Shown piece after piece: positions 48,456-62,332 of a stretch of 64,000 nucleotides of DNA. The DNA is from Balanoglossus misakiensis. Taxonomy: Eukaryota > Hemichordata. The DNA is taken from positions 7,192,001 to 7,256,000 of the forward strand of contig CM082589.2 in assembly GCA_040954595.2 (NCBI GenBank), given 5' to 3'. The first letter of the stretch is position 1; each line of letters opens with the position of its first letter. The notes under the pieces are model-generated. The model worked only from the letters and a program-made list of their open reading frames with translations. It was not told where the DNA came from and did not search any database. Both the position numbers and the translations under genes were made by a program.

Positions 48456-49756
48456 AAACAAAACAAATAAGAAACTTCATCACAATAGCAAACTGAGCGT
48501 AATTCAATAAAACGACCTACACCAGACTGACATTTCTGGTACCCAAACTCCTTTCGTGAAAAACAGTCTCTTGTCCGTTTACGTATTTCAGTCGATTTTC
48601 CAAGCAACACTCCAGATTTGACCCAACTTGAAGTGACTGTGATTAACCTGCTTATAAGGACCTTGCACAAGGGTAGTGAGTGAGGGCCAAAGTTCTGATA
48701 GCTGGTACCACCATCACCACCACACCACCCAGAAGTGATTTAATATGACCCTTTAATACTTGTCATTATTTCCCAATTGTTTCTTTGACTCAGTTGCCTC
48801 GAATGATAATGATTACTGATGGGTCTTTCTTGATGTGATGTTTGTACACAGGCGGATCGGCTCCAATTCACCGACTAGCGATTGACACGAAAACATAACG
48901 TTTGTATAATTAAGATTTGCCGGAGGACACCAGTATATTAGCGTCGTCGCCAACACACAGAAATAAAATACATACATATTATTTTGGCGCTTCAGCGGGA
49001 TTAACAGAAATCCCATCGCCGAAATGTTAGCTTAACACGATGAATTATACGACAGGAATTCGCTGTATCATGAATAATTAATTAACGCGCATCGTGCCAT
49101 TCGTGGAAGCCATCATTGGAGTTATCATGTTCAGCAATGAAACGCACATTACGACTTGCCACTCACCACAAAGCCCGCAGAGATGTCTACACCTTCGTCT
49201 CATGAATTATTAGGCAACGTCGCCATGGCAACCATTCGCAATTCGCGAAAGGTCACATTCTGTTGAAGTAAAAAAAATCGCTGCAGAAGATAAAAATACA
49301 GAGGATTGTGTGCCCGGCGTACGTATACCGACTGCTGTTTGTTTCTTGAGGAATTAAGAGGCGCTTTTTATCGCGCCCCGGACTGCGTCGCTCTACACAC
49401 TGTCGCCAGACACGGTAAGTAAATGTTCCAATCCGAATCGTGACGTTGCTCAGAGACATACCTGGTTAAGTGTTCACGTATTTGGTATGCCCGTTTCTTC
49501 TCTCCAACTTCCTGTGCATTGATGGTGAATTTAACGGATTTATTTTTCGAAGTGGGGTATGTAAACGTATTTGTCAAATTGCTGTGTGCATGGGTGTCGA
49601 TTGAATTAGATAGAGCGCGCGCTGTGTTTAGAATCACAACACGCACCGTGGAAAGAGAGTGTTGCGTGAACACAAACTGCGAGGCAAGAAAGATAGGTTG
49701 TTTAGATACATGTACATACAGAGGGATAACAGAAGGCGACAGGAATATATACAGAG

Positions 49757-49815
49757 AGAGAGGCAGGGAGAGTGGGGGAGGGAGGGAGAAAGGGAGGGGG
49801 AGGGAGGGAGGAAGG

Positions 49816-49865
<50 letters not shown>

Positions 49866-49869
49866 GAGA
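49757..49869. repeat. (GA)n / (GGGA)n array
   Basis: GGGA-rich stretch passing into GA dinucleotides. Confidence 0.95.
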
Positions 49870-52800
49870 TTACTATTATTTACTTAGTCGTGCCGCCACG
49901 ACTCATATTACTATACGTCTGGCTGTCTGTATGTATGTAAGTTGGGATGAGTATATATAAATTATACGTGAGACTGATATATTACGTATGTATATACAAT
50001 CCAAGAACGAACACATTCTTAGAGTTAACTCTGTCCTGTGTAACTAACACTATGACACCATTCAGGTACACATTCTGAATTAGATCTCGGTGCATCTAAA
50101 CTGTCACAGAAACTAGTTCCTTTTTAAAAACACGGGAGTACATTTCATTTCATGGATATACTCAGAAGTGGAGCAAGGTGTGAGTTGAGCTCCCCCCAGA
50201 AATCCAGATACATGGCGAGTTTTTTGCGAGAAGAGCCCCAGGGAGACCGCCTGGGAAGCCGTATCACATCGAAAAAAGTGTCGAAGTGTTGTTCGACGTG
50301 TCGGCTGTCTTGTCATTCATTTGTGCCTTTATTGGCAGCAGCGCACTGTTGACAGGGCAACGCACGGCGCACACATTAATTGTAACCCGAGACATAATCC
50401 GGAGACCGCGCTACGAATATCGGGTCGACAGCGGATCAAGATGGCTATTTCCTCGGTGGCTGTAATCTGTAATTCTTGATTACAACGACTCGCTCTTGCT
50501 GAATCGCGATTGAGGTTAATGTTTAATAAAATCGCCGTAAAGAAATCCCGGCTCATAAAGCGACACCGGCAAGTTTAATATCGCAAGAAACAGTATCCCA
50601 CGACTGTCCCTACAAGCAATTGCTCGATACGTGATTTTGCATATTGAGGGAAACACTGCAATACAACCAAAACAAATCGCCTTAAAGTGCATAAAAATAT
50701 CAAAAATCCAATTTCTTTCAAAAAACGTCGTGCCTCGTAGATCAACTTCGCGCCCCTTTTAAAAGGCAAAGCATAGCAAATGAAAGGAAATAAGGCGTTT
50801 TACATTTTTTTATTCAAACCAAAGTGCTCTCTTCATTCCGCTATGATTAAAATTTCCCCGTTTCAATCTCTGTTCGTATACCATTAGTAAAACAAGTCGC
50901 TTATTGTTTTTGCTTTTCCAATGCATCTTCCCTAAATCAAATACCTTCCCACTGTGTTTGCAGCAAATTAATTTCTCTGTCTAAAGCACTAGGAAGTCAC
51001 GACGCCTTCAGAAGCGCCCACTTCTAAAGACTATATAAAAAAACCTAGCAGCGAGCGTTAAGGTAGTATGTACCACAGGAAAAGATTTTCACTCCAAACC
51101 TGTCTGTGTGACAAGTCTTTTTTGGATAAACAAAGAAGTAAAAATAGTTTCCACCTTCTTGTTTCATAAAAAAACAGTACATACATTTTCCTCGTGGAGT
51201 TTAACATACATGTGTAGAGGTTGGCGGCCATTTTGAATATCAAATCTGCGACAATTGGCTCTACAGCCTCTATAGCTGCCATTTTTTTGCATTATTTTCA
51301 TGATTTTATTTTCCAACTTAAATGGGTCCATCTAAATAAGCCTCCGGATAGGTATACATGAACACCTTATCGATGTCCGATTGTGGCTGTATGTAGCAAT
51401 TTTAAAACGCTATGATTTAAAACGGTGCCGCACCGATTTAATCAGCGTCCATACAAAAAGTGCGCAGCTATCGTGGCATGCATCGCCAAGAGACGACAAA
51501 CTGATGCAAATGCAAATGGTGAGGATATTAGAGGATAGGGAATATATTTTAAGTATTTTACTGCGGAAAACAATATGGGAAATTTGGCAGCTATAGGGGC
51601 TTTTTAAAATATTGCGCGTTGACAACCATTTTTAAGTCTCGATTTCAGGACAGAATAACCTAAAGGTGCCTTGAGCAAAAGGTTTAAGACTTTGGTTTTT
51701 AGAGGCGCAGGCTACATTAATAATATTTTTTATCAAGACCTTTCTTAAGCTTTTAAGAAAAGGGGGATGATATTTGCTCTGGAGGCGCAACTTATGATGA
51801 GCATTGTTATAACAACAGCGCGTTCTAAATTTGAAGACATATTTCCCTATCACTGAAAATGTAACTAAAGGTTATAGCAAGTGCTTCCAGCTGGGAAGCA
51901 TTTGTGGTTGTTCTTTACACACAGGTATTTCTCAGCCTGTTGGCAGCGATAGCAAAGTACTACTACTTCAAAAGACAAACGCTACAGGAGACGAGAATAT
52001 GAGAATGTATGGTCGTGAACGAAAAATTGCCCTTTGGTGAAATCATAAAATAATGACCCTCCAAATTGCTGAAACTGGAACGGGCTGAAATAAAAATCTA
52101 TAAATTCGCAGGTTTTGCAATTAGACATATAATTATTTTCCTTTGTAATTTATATAGGTCACTGCTCGACACGCCATAAAATAATAGTATATAACATGGG
52201 GCGTATGTAGGCTTTAAGAATCAATACCAGTATTTTCTCAAGAATTATACAGGTAGTTTATGTCGGTTAAAATGACACACTTTCTCGAATTGCACTTCAG
52301 TTGTATCCATATGCGCCAGTATTTTTGCCTTTTCTTCGTTATTTAGGTATTTAATAACAGTATTTCGAATCAATGTGCTCGCGTTATATAAATTTTATAT
52401 AACGCGAACTCTGACAGACCTGACTTCTTGCCTCGGGACTAAACATGTAAAATAAAACATTTTTTTTTAAATTCTACATTAGTGCGTTTGAATATTTGGC
52501 ATTTAAGCAACGCGAACGCGAGCATAATGGACTCGTCATGCAAACCAGCCGCGGTTTATCACGGCTGCCATAACCTACATACATAGCAGTCAATTTAAAT
52601 GTCAGACTTCGTTATCAGCAACCGGTCTCATTGATATTGCGCATAGCTACGTCATTCTTCTCAGCTGATAGAAGATACATCGCTATTCATGTGTAACGCC
52701 GTCCACGCAAATAGAGTAAACAATCCGCGTAGCACGGGCTTTCATGGCGGCGAATTCTCAATTCATAAAAGAGAGCTGTTTTTCCCTTCGTAAAAACGTG

Positions 52801-53734
52801 ATAGGCATAATGACCATCTAACCCCTCAGTGAAACCGCAAGAGTGACAAAGTAAGATGGGTAATTAAAATTTTAAGACCAAATAGATCTGAAAGTCACAA
52901 GAACGGGGCCGGCGAGTCTCGCTTAATGTACACCCTGAGTATATACGCCACACGGCCACTCTTCCGTAATAAATCTGATAATTTCTTTCAACGAGCGACA
53001 CGGAAATCGTTTCAGTGTTCTCGGAGCTGAATTTGAGGCAATGGCGTCGTGGTTGAATCGCGCAGAACGTTATTTCAATGTCTCCTGGTCTGAAAGGGGA
53101 AAATTGCTTGGTATAATATAATATAATATATAATTGATGACTATTCGGGTTTAAGTCGATTCTACTGAAAGATTCTGGGAATGCTTTCAGATACAGGCAC
53201 CCACTGATTGGATCTGATAGAGCCAACGGTATAGACGTGTTATAATGACTGTATAAAAAACCTGGAGGTGGCCATTATAAATTCAGCATGCTTTTGTGAG
53301 CGCGCCGCCTTTCTTTATGAGCTCGCGTAATGCGATATAAATCCTTTATCGCCACAAAAATATTTCTGAGATAACAGTATGATACATTGTATGATTTCAC
53401 TTGGTATTATAGTAAAAAATGTCATAATACTGCAACGCGTTTTCGATCTAACACATCACCAATAATATATGAATCTAGTCCAGCTTTGTTATACAGAAGC
53501 ATTCGTTCAAGGTTTGTGTTTTCATACATGGCTTATTAACCTTTGTTCACCTTGACAAATCTTTTGTCTGCGCGTGTGGTTTCTTTGAATTAGCATCGAA
53601 GATTAAATAGCCTTCACGAATATTAAAAGTCCATGTTGTTTTATCAATGTGAGTGGTTTGTTTAATCTCGAGACCTTGTGTACAAACAAGAGGAGCCTCC
53701 ATTACCTATAACTTTAATGTGTTGAGGTTTCAAG

Positions 53735-53905
53735 TGAAGACTGTATAGAGTCAAATGGAAAAATTCGCGCGATTCCTAGAAAAAAGCCCCCAAATTAGTA
53801 TTTCTTGTTTGCGAGGTTTTATCTGAAGGCTGTATAGAGTCAGATAGAATAATTCGCGCGATTCCTAGAAAAAAAGCCATAAAATTAATATTTCTTGTTT
53901 GCAAA
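53735..53905. repeat. Two tandem ~90-bp units
   Basis: Both units contain CTGTATAGAGTCA, ATTCGCGCGATTCCTAGAAA and TATTTCTTGTTTGC. Confidence 0.85.
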
Positions 53906-56900
53906 ACGTCGGGAGCTTTTGATGAAATATTGAAAAACAAATGATTTGCATTGACCCCCTTGAGCATTGTTGAATGACCTGGAAATAATCTGGGTTTTGT
54001 TTTGAAGAAACTCTCTCGCTCACAAATAATATCCCCAACCCCCGAGCTCGAAAATAATGACCGAAGCCTTATCTTCTCATAATGCGTTAGTACCATGTCG
54101 TTACCTTCGATAAGCCCGTTCTTTGGAATTACCGATCTCTGCGACTCAAATTACTGCCGTAAAGATGGGGTCACAAAGACGGAACGACTAAGTCACTGAC
54201 CGAACTAGGTATCAAAGTCCTTCAGTGACTCAAATTTGAACCTGTACCAATCGACGTAGATTACCAGCAAAGGCTTTCATGTGCCTATCCCCCCCCCCAA
54301 TAAACTCTGAGCTGACCGATAACAAATCGAAATACACGTACTAATTAAAGATTATATACAATTTTGATAGATGGAATTGATAGAGTATATAATTTGTAGA
54401 GTATATATGAGAATGTATGGCACATTCCAATAGGTGCGAGCATACCCGTCCATATTCATAGGTCAAAGTTCATAGGTCAACTATCATATTTACATGTACA
54501 TGGCCAGGTGCAAGAAAAAGACAAAACGCTACGGCACAGCTCAGTACAGACAATCAACAAAACGCACAGTCAAGTCCGTGAAAGAAAGATGTATGGACTT
54601 CCGGCAAAAGGACCAGGAAGTGATGTCACATATTTCGAAAATAGTAAGCCTACCCTTGCCCACATGTGGTAACCGCCGTGTTAGAAGAGAAACGCATCAC
54701 TACAACAAGTAAACATGTTCTGTGAAACGTTTCTTCTAATGGATATGATGACTTAGAAATGATGACTTAGAATTATGCGTGGAACCCCGTTAGTCGCATG
54801 CTTCGCTTTGCTTTTTTCCTTTTCTTATTGAATTTTATAGCTTCTCCGCGCTGAGTAATGAAGTGCTTCTCCGAGTGAAATGTCATCGGCTAGGATAACA
54901 AAAATGTTACAGTCAATATTTCACGCAGAGTTAGTACTTAAGAGCCAGCTGCCGCTTTTCTGGCAATGCGCATGCGGCATGGGAAATAATTGGTTTGGAA
55001 AATCCGATAACCTTGGCAACCGGGCCGTGGGTAAGTCACCTGACCGCGAAATCTCTTTGGCGCGACCAATCCGAAACACCGTAAGTAAAACGCCGGCATA
55101 CACATCGAAATTTTAGCGTACATATACAAATAAAGAAATAAATCATTACAAATAAATAAATGCGGTACAAATACTGAAATGCAAGAAGGGTATCTATCGC
55201 ATATCTGTTGTAGGCCACCTGCATTGTTTTGAGTTCTATATGAACAGAACGACACGTCAGACTATTTATCAACCGGATAGTTGAAAGTACACGCGAATTA
55301 TACTCTGCTTGTAAGTGTGTTAACTGCCCGTTTGAATTTCTATCAGTACTTGGTCGGTCGGAAAGCAGTTCAACACATTGAAGTCACTATATTGCTCAAT
55401 CAATCTTTGCGTCTCCTCGCGAAGCTACTACACGCCATCTACAAATCGATCAGCGGCTTCTGCGTCCATTAACGGCCGCTCGTCTGGAAAGTGCGAATAC
55501 AGTTCGAACAGGTTTGTTTTCCCGCCGCCTAGCCTACATGTACTCACTTGTAAACAAGTCACTGGTGGGTATGTTTTGCAGTTGCGCCAGGCATTCGCGT
55601 GTTTTTGTGGCACATAAAAAAGTTGAATGTTTCTGATGTTGAATCGCTTCTTGCTACGAGGTGCAATTCACTACATTGTTTTGCGAGCTGATATTGCCAT
55701 AGATGGTAAATGTTGCCAAATGATGTTGTGTGTAATTTTTCGTGAAATTGTCCATAAACAGAATATTCCTATTGGCAGTGGTAAGTATGTCTTCTTCTAT
55801 TTGGAGACAGCATTAATATGGACTGAAATTATGTCTAACGATATGCTTTTACCAGTCCCTGTGCCTACCATTTCTCTTCACTAACAAACATGTTTATCAG
55901 ATAGCTTCTGAAAACGGTTTTCGTTTCAAAAACATGTATATCATTTCTCATTCAGTCACGCTTGTATTGTCGACTAGAGCATCATGTTCCGGGGCATTTA
56001 CTGGACGTGTATTTCAGTTTTTTTTTCGCAAAAGAAATATTATTTTGAGGCGGTTTCTCGTTCAACTCAAAGGTTGTAAACAAATTTTCAGAAGTCCCAA
56101 ATGTTGCAAATCTCAATTAATTTCTCCTACCCGGCGCCTTCACTGTTAAAATAATTATTTAATTTTATATAAGCGTGCCTCTTGAAGAGTCTGGAATGAT
56201 AATTAGTCTAATTTAGCACTGTCGGCTGCATTATATTGGGATTCTGGACAAAAGCGTTATTCCGCCATAAAACCTGTGACGGTGGTAATACTCGGGCTTC
56301 GCGGATGGTGATATCTTTTCACCTTGTTTTGATGTTGGGTGTATGTTTCCCTAATTTAAATATTCACTGCCAACAGCTAAGCATATTCTGCTCGTGCGCA
56401 GTTGCCTTTGTAGAGATACATGTTCCCTACGCTGCCTCACATTTCAAAGCGAGGTTGCTTCAAAACCGTCGTGAGTATACTAGGTACTTTCAAACACAGT
56501 ATGTATGTTAAACATGTGTATGACATATTATCTCAAATGTTGTCAATGTCATACGTTTTTGCGCCGTGTTAACTTTCCAAATGCTTGAAGATTGATATTT
56601 TGCACGCAGCGATGGTCTAATTTGAATATGGAGCAGGTGTTACTAACTCTTTCAGAGTATCTGACACCACTTCTTGATTTGACAAGAGGAAGTCTACACG
56701 TCTTTCTGCCTTGACTGCCTGAGTGTTTGCTGTTGGCGTAATTTTTGCTACAGATCCTAGAATTTGCTTGAAACAAACGTTTCGTTACAATCTCATTGCA
56801 GAGGTAGGGATGGACAGGCTGGCTGTTCTGTTCGCATTGTTTGTCGCCTAGCAACTTGTGTCTGTTTTTTCTCACTTTTTCTCTAAAGGGATGGTATAAG

Positions 56901-57349
56901 TATAATTTACATTTAATATAACCTGCATCCTAAATCTTAGCCACGTGCCCCCGTTTTCAGCTTGATTGAAATACTTGTACGTTAGAGTGAGTGGTCAGTG
57001 AATGGAACACAAATGCAGTGCGGGTTGTTAATTTGACTGCGTGCTCGGCGGTGATTGGCAGAATTTGCATTTACGAGGGAGCGCACGAGGGTTTACTAAG
57101 TAAACACTCCTATTGAGGTATGACAGGTACATGTATACAGTGAGACAGTTGTAAATTGATGATGTTATGCAGAGCAGTATAGGAAGCTGTTTGGCTTAGC
57201 AAGATTTGGATATTTGATTTAGTCTCTAATTCTCCCCTTTTTACTATTTTGTTTCAAGCAGCACTGAATCGGAATGATTTGACTGCACTAAACTAGCAGC
57301 AGACGAATCTTCTTTAATCACGCAAAATAACAAGGAATCAAGGGACAAG

Positions 57350-59720
57350 ATGGCAATTCTGGACGTGACCATCTGTGGCATCACGTTAATGCTGGCGGTG
57401 ACCCTGTCGTCCGCACAGACGGTCGAACCCGCGCCGACCGTAGCACTGTTCACCACGGACGGCACCGAACTCTCGGCGGCGACGACCCAAGCTGGCGACC
57501 TCCTGCCGTGGGAGAACGCTACCGCTTCAACGGTAACGGTCACTGGCACACGAGCGCCAAGAACCAGAGAGGGGGACAGCGGGAATGTGACACTGAACGT
57601 GGTGGGTTTCTTTCCCTTCCACTCTGACACAGTACATCTTGGAGGGGTAATGCCAGCCTGTGAGATGGCCGTGGAACATGTCAACGCCAAGGAGGACATA
57701 CTGAATGGATACTTTTTGAATGTCGATTTTGGTGATACTGAGGTAAGGCAATGATTCTCCAAAATATATAATTATAGAATATGTGTATAGACGCAGTATC
57801 ATAAAAAGCAAATGCACGTATATGAATGAATGAATGAATGAATGAATGAATGAATGAATGAATGAATGAATGAATGAATGAATGAATGAATGAATGAATG
57901 AATGAATGAATGAATGAATGAATGAATGAATGAATGAATGAATGAATGAATGAATGAATGAATGAATGAACGATTGATTGACACTTCCACACCCAGCAAA
58001 AGATAAACAGAATTTCTTTGGCGTGATTTTCTCTCTTTTCAGTGTAACCCTGGATACGGTACAAAGGTGTTGTTTGAATTTATAAACGACGGTAAAGACT
58101 ACCACATGGCGCTCGGACCCGCGTGCTCAGGAGTTGCTCAACCCGTTGCCATGGCAGCCAATTTATGGAACCTCGTGCAGGTGAGTAATTTGACGTCACT
58201 AGAATTGCAATGTTGACTTTCGAGTTACGAAGAAACTCCAGAAATTCAGAGATGAAATATGAAAACAAATTTGATATATATTTGGCCGTGAAAGTTTCTT
58301 TGTGATACCTTCATTTCAGAAGCCGTTCATGTTATCAAGGTTCTATTCAATGTACAGTTTTCTCACGTCAAGATCAAATGATCTCCGTCAATGTGAAAAC
58401 ACACTGATTTATATTTGGAAGCGAAAAACCGACAAACAGCTCAATTTAAACAAAGACATGAACTACATTAGATTAGAGGGCCAAGTTATTTCCATCACAT
58501 CTATTCTAGTTTTGTGAGACCTCTGGAAATAGGAATTTCTGAGTTGGCAGAATTTTAGAGCTTTAGTTTTGGGTTTTGTGGTACATTAGAATCAAAGTTT
58601 GCCACCCTTATTACTCTGAACATTCGTTTTGGGCCGTTAAAAATTTAAAAACAGTTGTCACAGCATTGTTTGCTAACTGAAACAGTAGATACAACACTTG
58701 TTGATTGACTGCGCGCCCAAATCGATACGGCTAGCTCCTTTCAGCTGTGGCTAATGGATTGTGAAAAGACCTCACCGCTAAATCGATACCACGTTCGTGC
58801 GTTCCTTTTGCAGGGAAAAGGTCTTTCATATAGTATACACGCATCTGTATTTAGATGGAATCAGTGTAAGAATATTTGCATGTCAACTTTACAAAGCTGC
58901 ACAGGCTCGCGAATTGTTATAGGCCCAAGAGGCGGTGTACAAACTAGATTGTCACACTGTCTCATCACTGTTCGATGACCAAAATTAAATTCAATCAATT
59001 CGATTCTCTATCATTTCGACCTCAGAAACCCCTACCTCAATTGGTGTGTGAATTCAGATGAAACGATGCAATAAACCATACCTTCCTGAAAGAGAAAGAG
59101 AAAATGTTTTAAGGGCAACGATACAATGCCTTTTGTTAGCATTCAATTTCTTCAGCTGAATAAAGTTAGAATATACATATTAGGTGTTGATTGCGGTGGT
59201 TAAAGGGACAATGTCTCTCTCTCGCTGCCCTTTTTCCATTAATTATGTTTGATACAAGACACCGTTTATGTTATACAGTGAATGAACTTTCAACCACACA
59301 CACCTGCCATCCCACTTATAGACACGAGAGTGAAACATCTCCCCAAAATGAATAATCAGTCTCTACCATTTATTCATTTTGGGCAAGTTTTTAGTCTCAT
59401 ATCCTACAAACGGGATGGAAGTTGTGTGTGGTCGAATGTTGATTCACAATATATCCACATGTAGAATAACATAAACGGTGTCTTGTATAAAACATTAATG
59501 CAAAAAAGGCCTGTGAGATAGAGACTTTGTCCCTTTAATATATCCACAGGTATCGTATGGAGCCTCGAACCCCGCACTGTCCAACAGAAAACGCTATCCC
59601 TCCTTTTACCGCACCTACGCTCCCGATTCTGTGTACAACCTGGCCCGACTCGACATCGTCAAGTATTACGGCTGGACCAAAGTGGCGACTTTACATGAGA
59701 ACCAAGAACTTTTCTCTTTG
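57350..59720 (+). CDS. GABBR1: GABA-B receptor-like class C GPCR, N-terminal exons (gene continues beyond window)
   Basis: Exons: 57350-57742, 58043-58180 and 59550-59720, all phase 0. The first encodes a signal peptide (MAILDVTICGITLMLAVTLS), a Thr/Ala-rich stretch of about 65 residues and the start of the Venus-flytrap ligand-binding domain (FFPFHSDTVHLGGVMPACEMAVEHVN). The second and third continue it (CNPGYGTKVLFEF; SYGASNPALSNRKRYPSFYRT; KYYGWTKVATLHENQELFS). These match the extracellular region of GABA-B receptors; the SNPALSNRKRYP block is closest to subunit 1, while WNLVQ recalls subunit 2. The product would be a Gi/o-coupled neurotransmitter receptor subunit at the plasma membrane. 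Transmembrane exons are outside the window. A palindromic TTAA element ends 11 bp before exon 3, and a large inverted repeat lies downstream of exon 3. Confidence 0.88.
57824..57970. repeat. (GAAT)n array
   Basis: About 36 GAAT units in GABA-B intron 1, some 80 bp after the donor. Confidence 0.98.
59200..59538. mobile_element. Palindromic TTAA MITE, copy 5
   Basis: A 339-bp copy with TTAA at both ends and a deletion of about 19 bp (the TTCTACATGTGG part) in the left arm. Its right TTAA ends 11 nt before GABA-B exon 3, so the branch point and most of the pyrimidine tract must lie inside the element. Confidence 0.85.
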
Positions 59721-61375
59721 GTAAGTGAATCTGTGATCGCAGGACAACCCCTTCCCGTCTAGAACAGGGTGACAGTCGAGCGATGAGAATATAGTCCATG
59801 GGCCAGACAGGAATTTGGTATCAGAAAGATGGACAAAGCCTCATGTGGTTTTTTGGAAAGGCCTATATCTCTAGATTATGAATTGGGGTGATAGCCCTGC
59901 CTATCGAGTAGCTTTCTGCATTTTTCCCCTCAAAAACTAATATAAGAACATAAAAATTTCCGACCCAAATTTTGGGGGTAGGGGAACTTTAAATTGCTGT
60001 AACTCCAGCAAAACTAAAGCCAGAACAGTCATTTACCACTCAAATTGTGTGTTTTTTAGAACTCTACCAATATAATATATTTTGGTGGTAATTTGTTTTG
60101 AATTGAGGTCAGTAGAGGTCAAAAGGTCATGAAATTTGGGTCATTCTGAAAATTTGTAGTATGACTATTTCTTGAACGATTTTTTTGAACTTAAGTCTTT
60201 AAATGCCATTTACAAGATAAAATACTCTCCCAGAATCTATTTCAAACCAATAGAAAATCTTATTATTCATTTATGACCAGAAAAACACAAATAAGGAGAA
60301 ACGACAGAAAGACATCCAATTTTCCACCCAGATTTAAGGGTAGGGGAAACTTAAGTTCTTGTAACTCCGGCAAAAATAAACCCAGAACAGTCATCTACCA
60401 CTCAAATTGTGTGTTTTTTAGAACTCTGCCAATATAATATATTTTGGTGGTAATTCGTTTTGAATTGAGGTCAATAGAGGTCAAAAGGTCATGAAATTTG
60501 GGTCATTCTGAACATTTGTAGTATGACTATTTCTTGAACGATTTTTTTGAACTTAAGTCTTTAAATGTCATTTAGAAGATAAAATACTCTCCCAGAATCT
60601 ATTTCAAACCAATAAAAAACCCTATTATTCAATTACGATCAGAAAAACACAAATAGAGAGATACGGAAGAATGGCACAAGACTTCAGACCCTGATATTGG
60701 GGTAGGGGAAACTTAAGTAGTTGTAACTCCGGCAAAAATAAAGCCAGAACAGTCATCTACCTCTCAAATTGTGTGTTTTTTAGCACTCTACCGATTGTAA
60801 TATGTATTTGTTGCAATTTTATTTTGAATTTAGGTCAATGAGGTCAAAAGATCACAAGATTTGGGTAATTTCGAAAAATTATGGTACGAACATTTCCCGC
60901 ATTAATTTTTTAAACCCAAGTCTTCAAATGTCATTTATGAGATAAAATACTCTATACCATTTTTTTCCGACCAATTGAAGACCTTATTATTCAATTAAAA
61001 TCAGAAAAAAATTAGTAGAGAAACGGGATAATAACAAACAACTCCCACGGATTTTGGGGTAGGTTTGGCCATCTAACAGGTAAGTATACACCCAACTGAT
61101 CATGCACATATGGTGTTTAGGAGAACGGATGTGCAGATTTGTGAACCTTTGCATGCTGCTCATGTGCACTGTACTTGTATGATGATTCCTAACAATACTA
61201 CGAGAAGGGGCCATTATAGCATTGTAGCTCTGATTGTGTATTATTGTTGGATACCATCCTACAGTGTACAGGCACAGCAGATGACAAGCCAAGCAAAGGT
61301 TCAAAAATCTGCTTATTTTTTTTCCTCAACACAATATGAGCATGATCTATTTATATTCAGGTCCACTATAATAAA

Positions 61376-62332
61376 TAAAAAATGGCAAACCCATCTTCTA
61401 TTCCACACTAGAGGGCTCGACGGGATTGTTTTCTCGACTGTCATGAATCCGACCATAAAGCAAGCCTCGTCACTCTACAAGATCACGCCTTCTGGATAAC
61501 TTTGCTGAATACAGCTAACATACAAAAATACAAACCAATTCAGGACCTCGCCATTGGTTTGGGCGAAGGTGAAATTCCTTAGGTGCAGTGCCATCGGAAA
61601 TGCCGAAGTCTCTTTACGATGAAAAAGGCTCTTGAATCTATCCTTTCTAAAGAGCAGTCGTCATCAACTGAGGGAACCAATACACTGGAACGTGAAAAGA
61701 GGTCGAGCATACAAGGGTCTCGGGTGTACGATCATATTTGCCTATTTTGCTCCACCACCAAGTACATGAAGGGAAGTAGGACAAGAGCTCCTTTAGTTCG
61801 TTGTCAGCAATTGCGTGCGGACAACACATTAAGGGAGGCAGCAACAAGAAAAAATGACAGTAAAATTCGTGCACTTCTCAGTCGTGAGTTGGTTGCTGCT
61901 GAGGGTCACTATCATAGAGCAGGTTCAAGTCATATGGAGGTTGATGAAAGTCAACATGATCAAGATACTAGTTATGAGGATGTCCTGCAAATTGCTCAAG
62001 AAGAGTTATTTTCTTTTATCAGAAATGATTTGTTCACAAACCCTGAGGTAGTTCCCCTGACTGATCTATCAAACAAGTTAGTTACCAAAATGCTCCAACT
62101 TGGTGTTAAACAGGTTAACAATTCCACCAACAAAACTTGCAGCATACGCTAAATACGGAATTCAAAGGGACATTGATTTTTTTGGATGATGTAAATGGTA
62201 GGGTGCTTGTATATCCGTCATCACTAGATATAGGTACTGTTGACCTGAAGTACAATGCTGTAAGAAAAGAACTTCTTGCAGCAGAAAAACAATCACATGA
62301 AAGTATCATCACCGCATCTGCTCTAATCCTGC
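61376..62332 (+). pseudogene. Decayed transposon-type protein with paired CxxC...HxxC modules (left arm and loop)
   Basis: The plus-strand copy starts MANPSSIPH, has a TAG in the position where the right arm has a Lys codon (about 61409), a second TAG after GEIP (about 61581), then an open stretch 61583-62152 with HRKCRSLFT, CLFC and HYHR, followed in the loop by an acidic segment and, in a shifted frame, KLNTEFKGTLIFLDD. The paired Cys-x2-Cys and His-x2-Cys spacing suggests two zinc-binding modules. Proteins of this general look occur in repetitive families of marine invertebrates; the element class is not identified. It lies downstream of GABA-B exon 3, probably within an intron of that gene. 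Confidence 0.6.

Larger units (their letters stand above)
45688..57349. other. About 11.7 kb without a recognisable gene
   Basis: Upstream of the divergent PCSK9-domain-like and GABA-B genes. Contains a TIR element (47931), a GA array and a tandem repeat (53735). Short open frames here show no familiar motif. Regulatory DNA or untranslated exons for either gene are possible. Confidence 0.5.

Noticed and set aside
47939-48496. 185-codon Arg/Thr-rich open frame
   Set aside because: Overlaps a putative TIR element, low complexity, no domain-like pattern or splice support.
49872-56880. Several 60-120-codon open frames
   Set aside because: None shows recognisable motifs, phase-compatible neighbours or biased composition; expected by chance.
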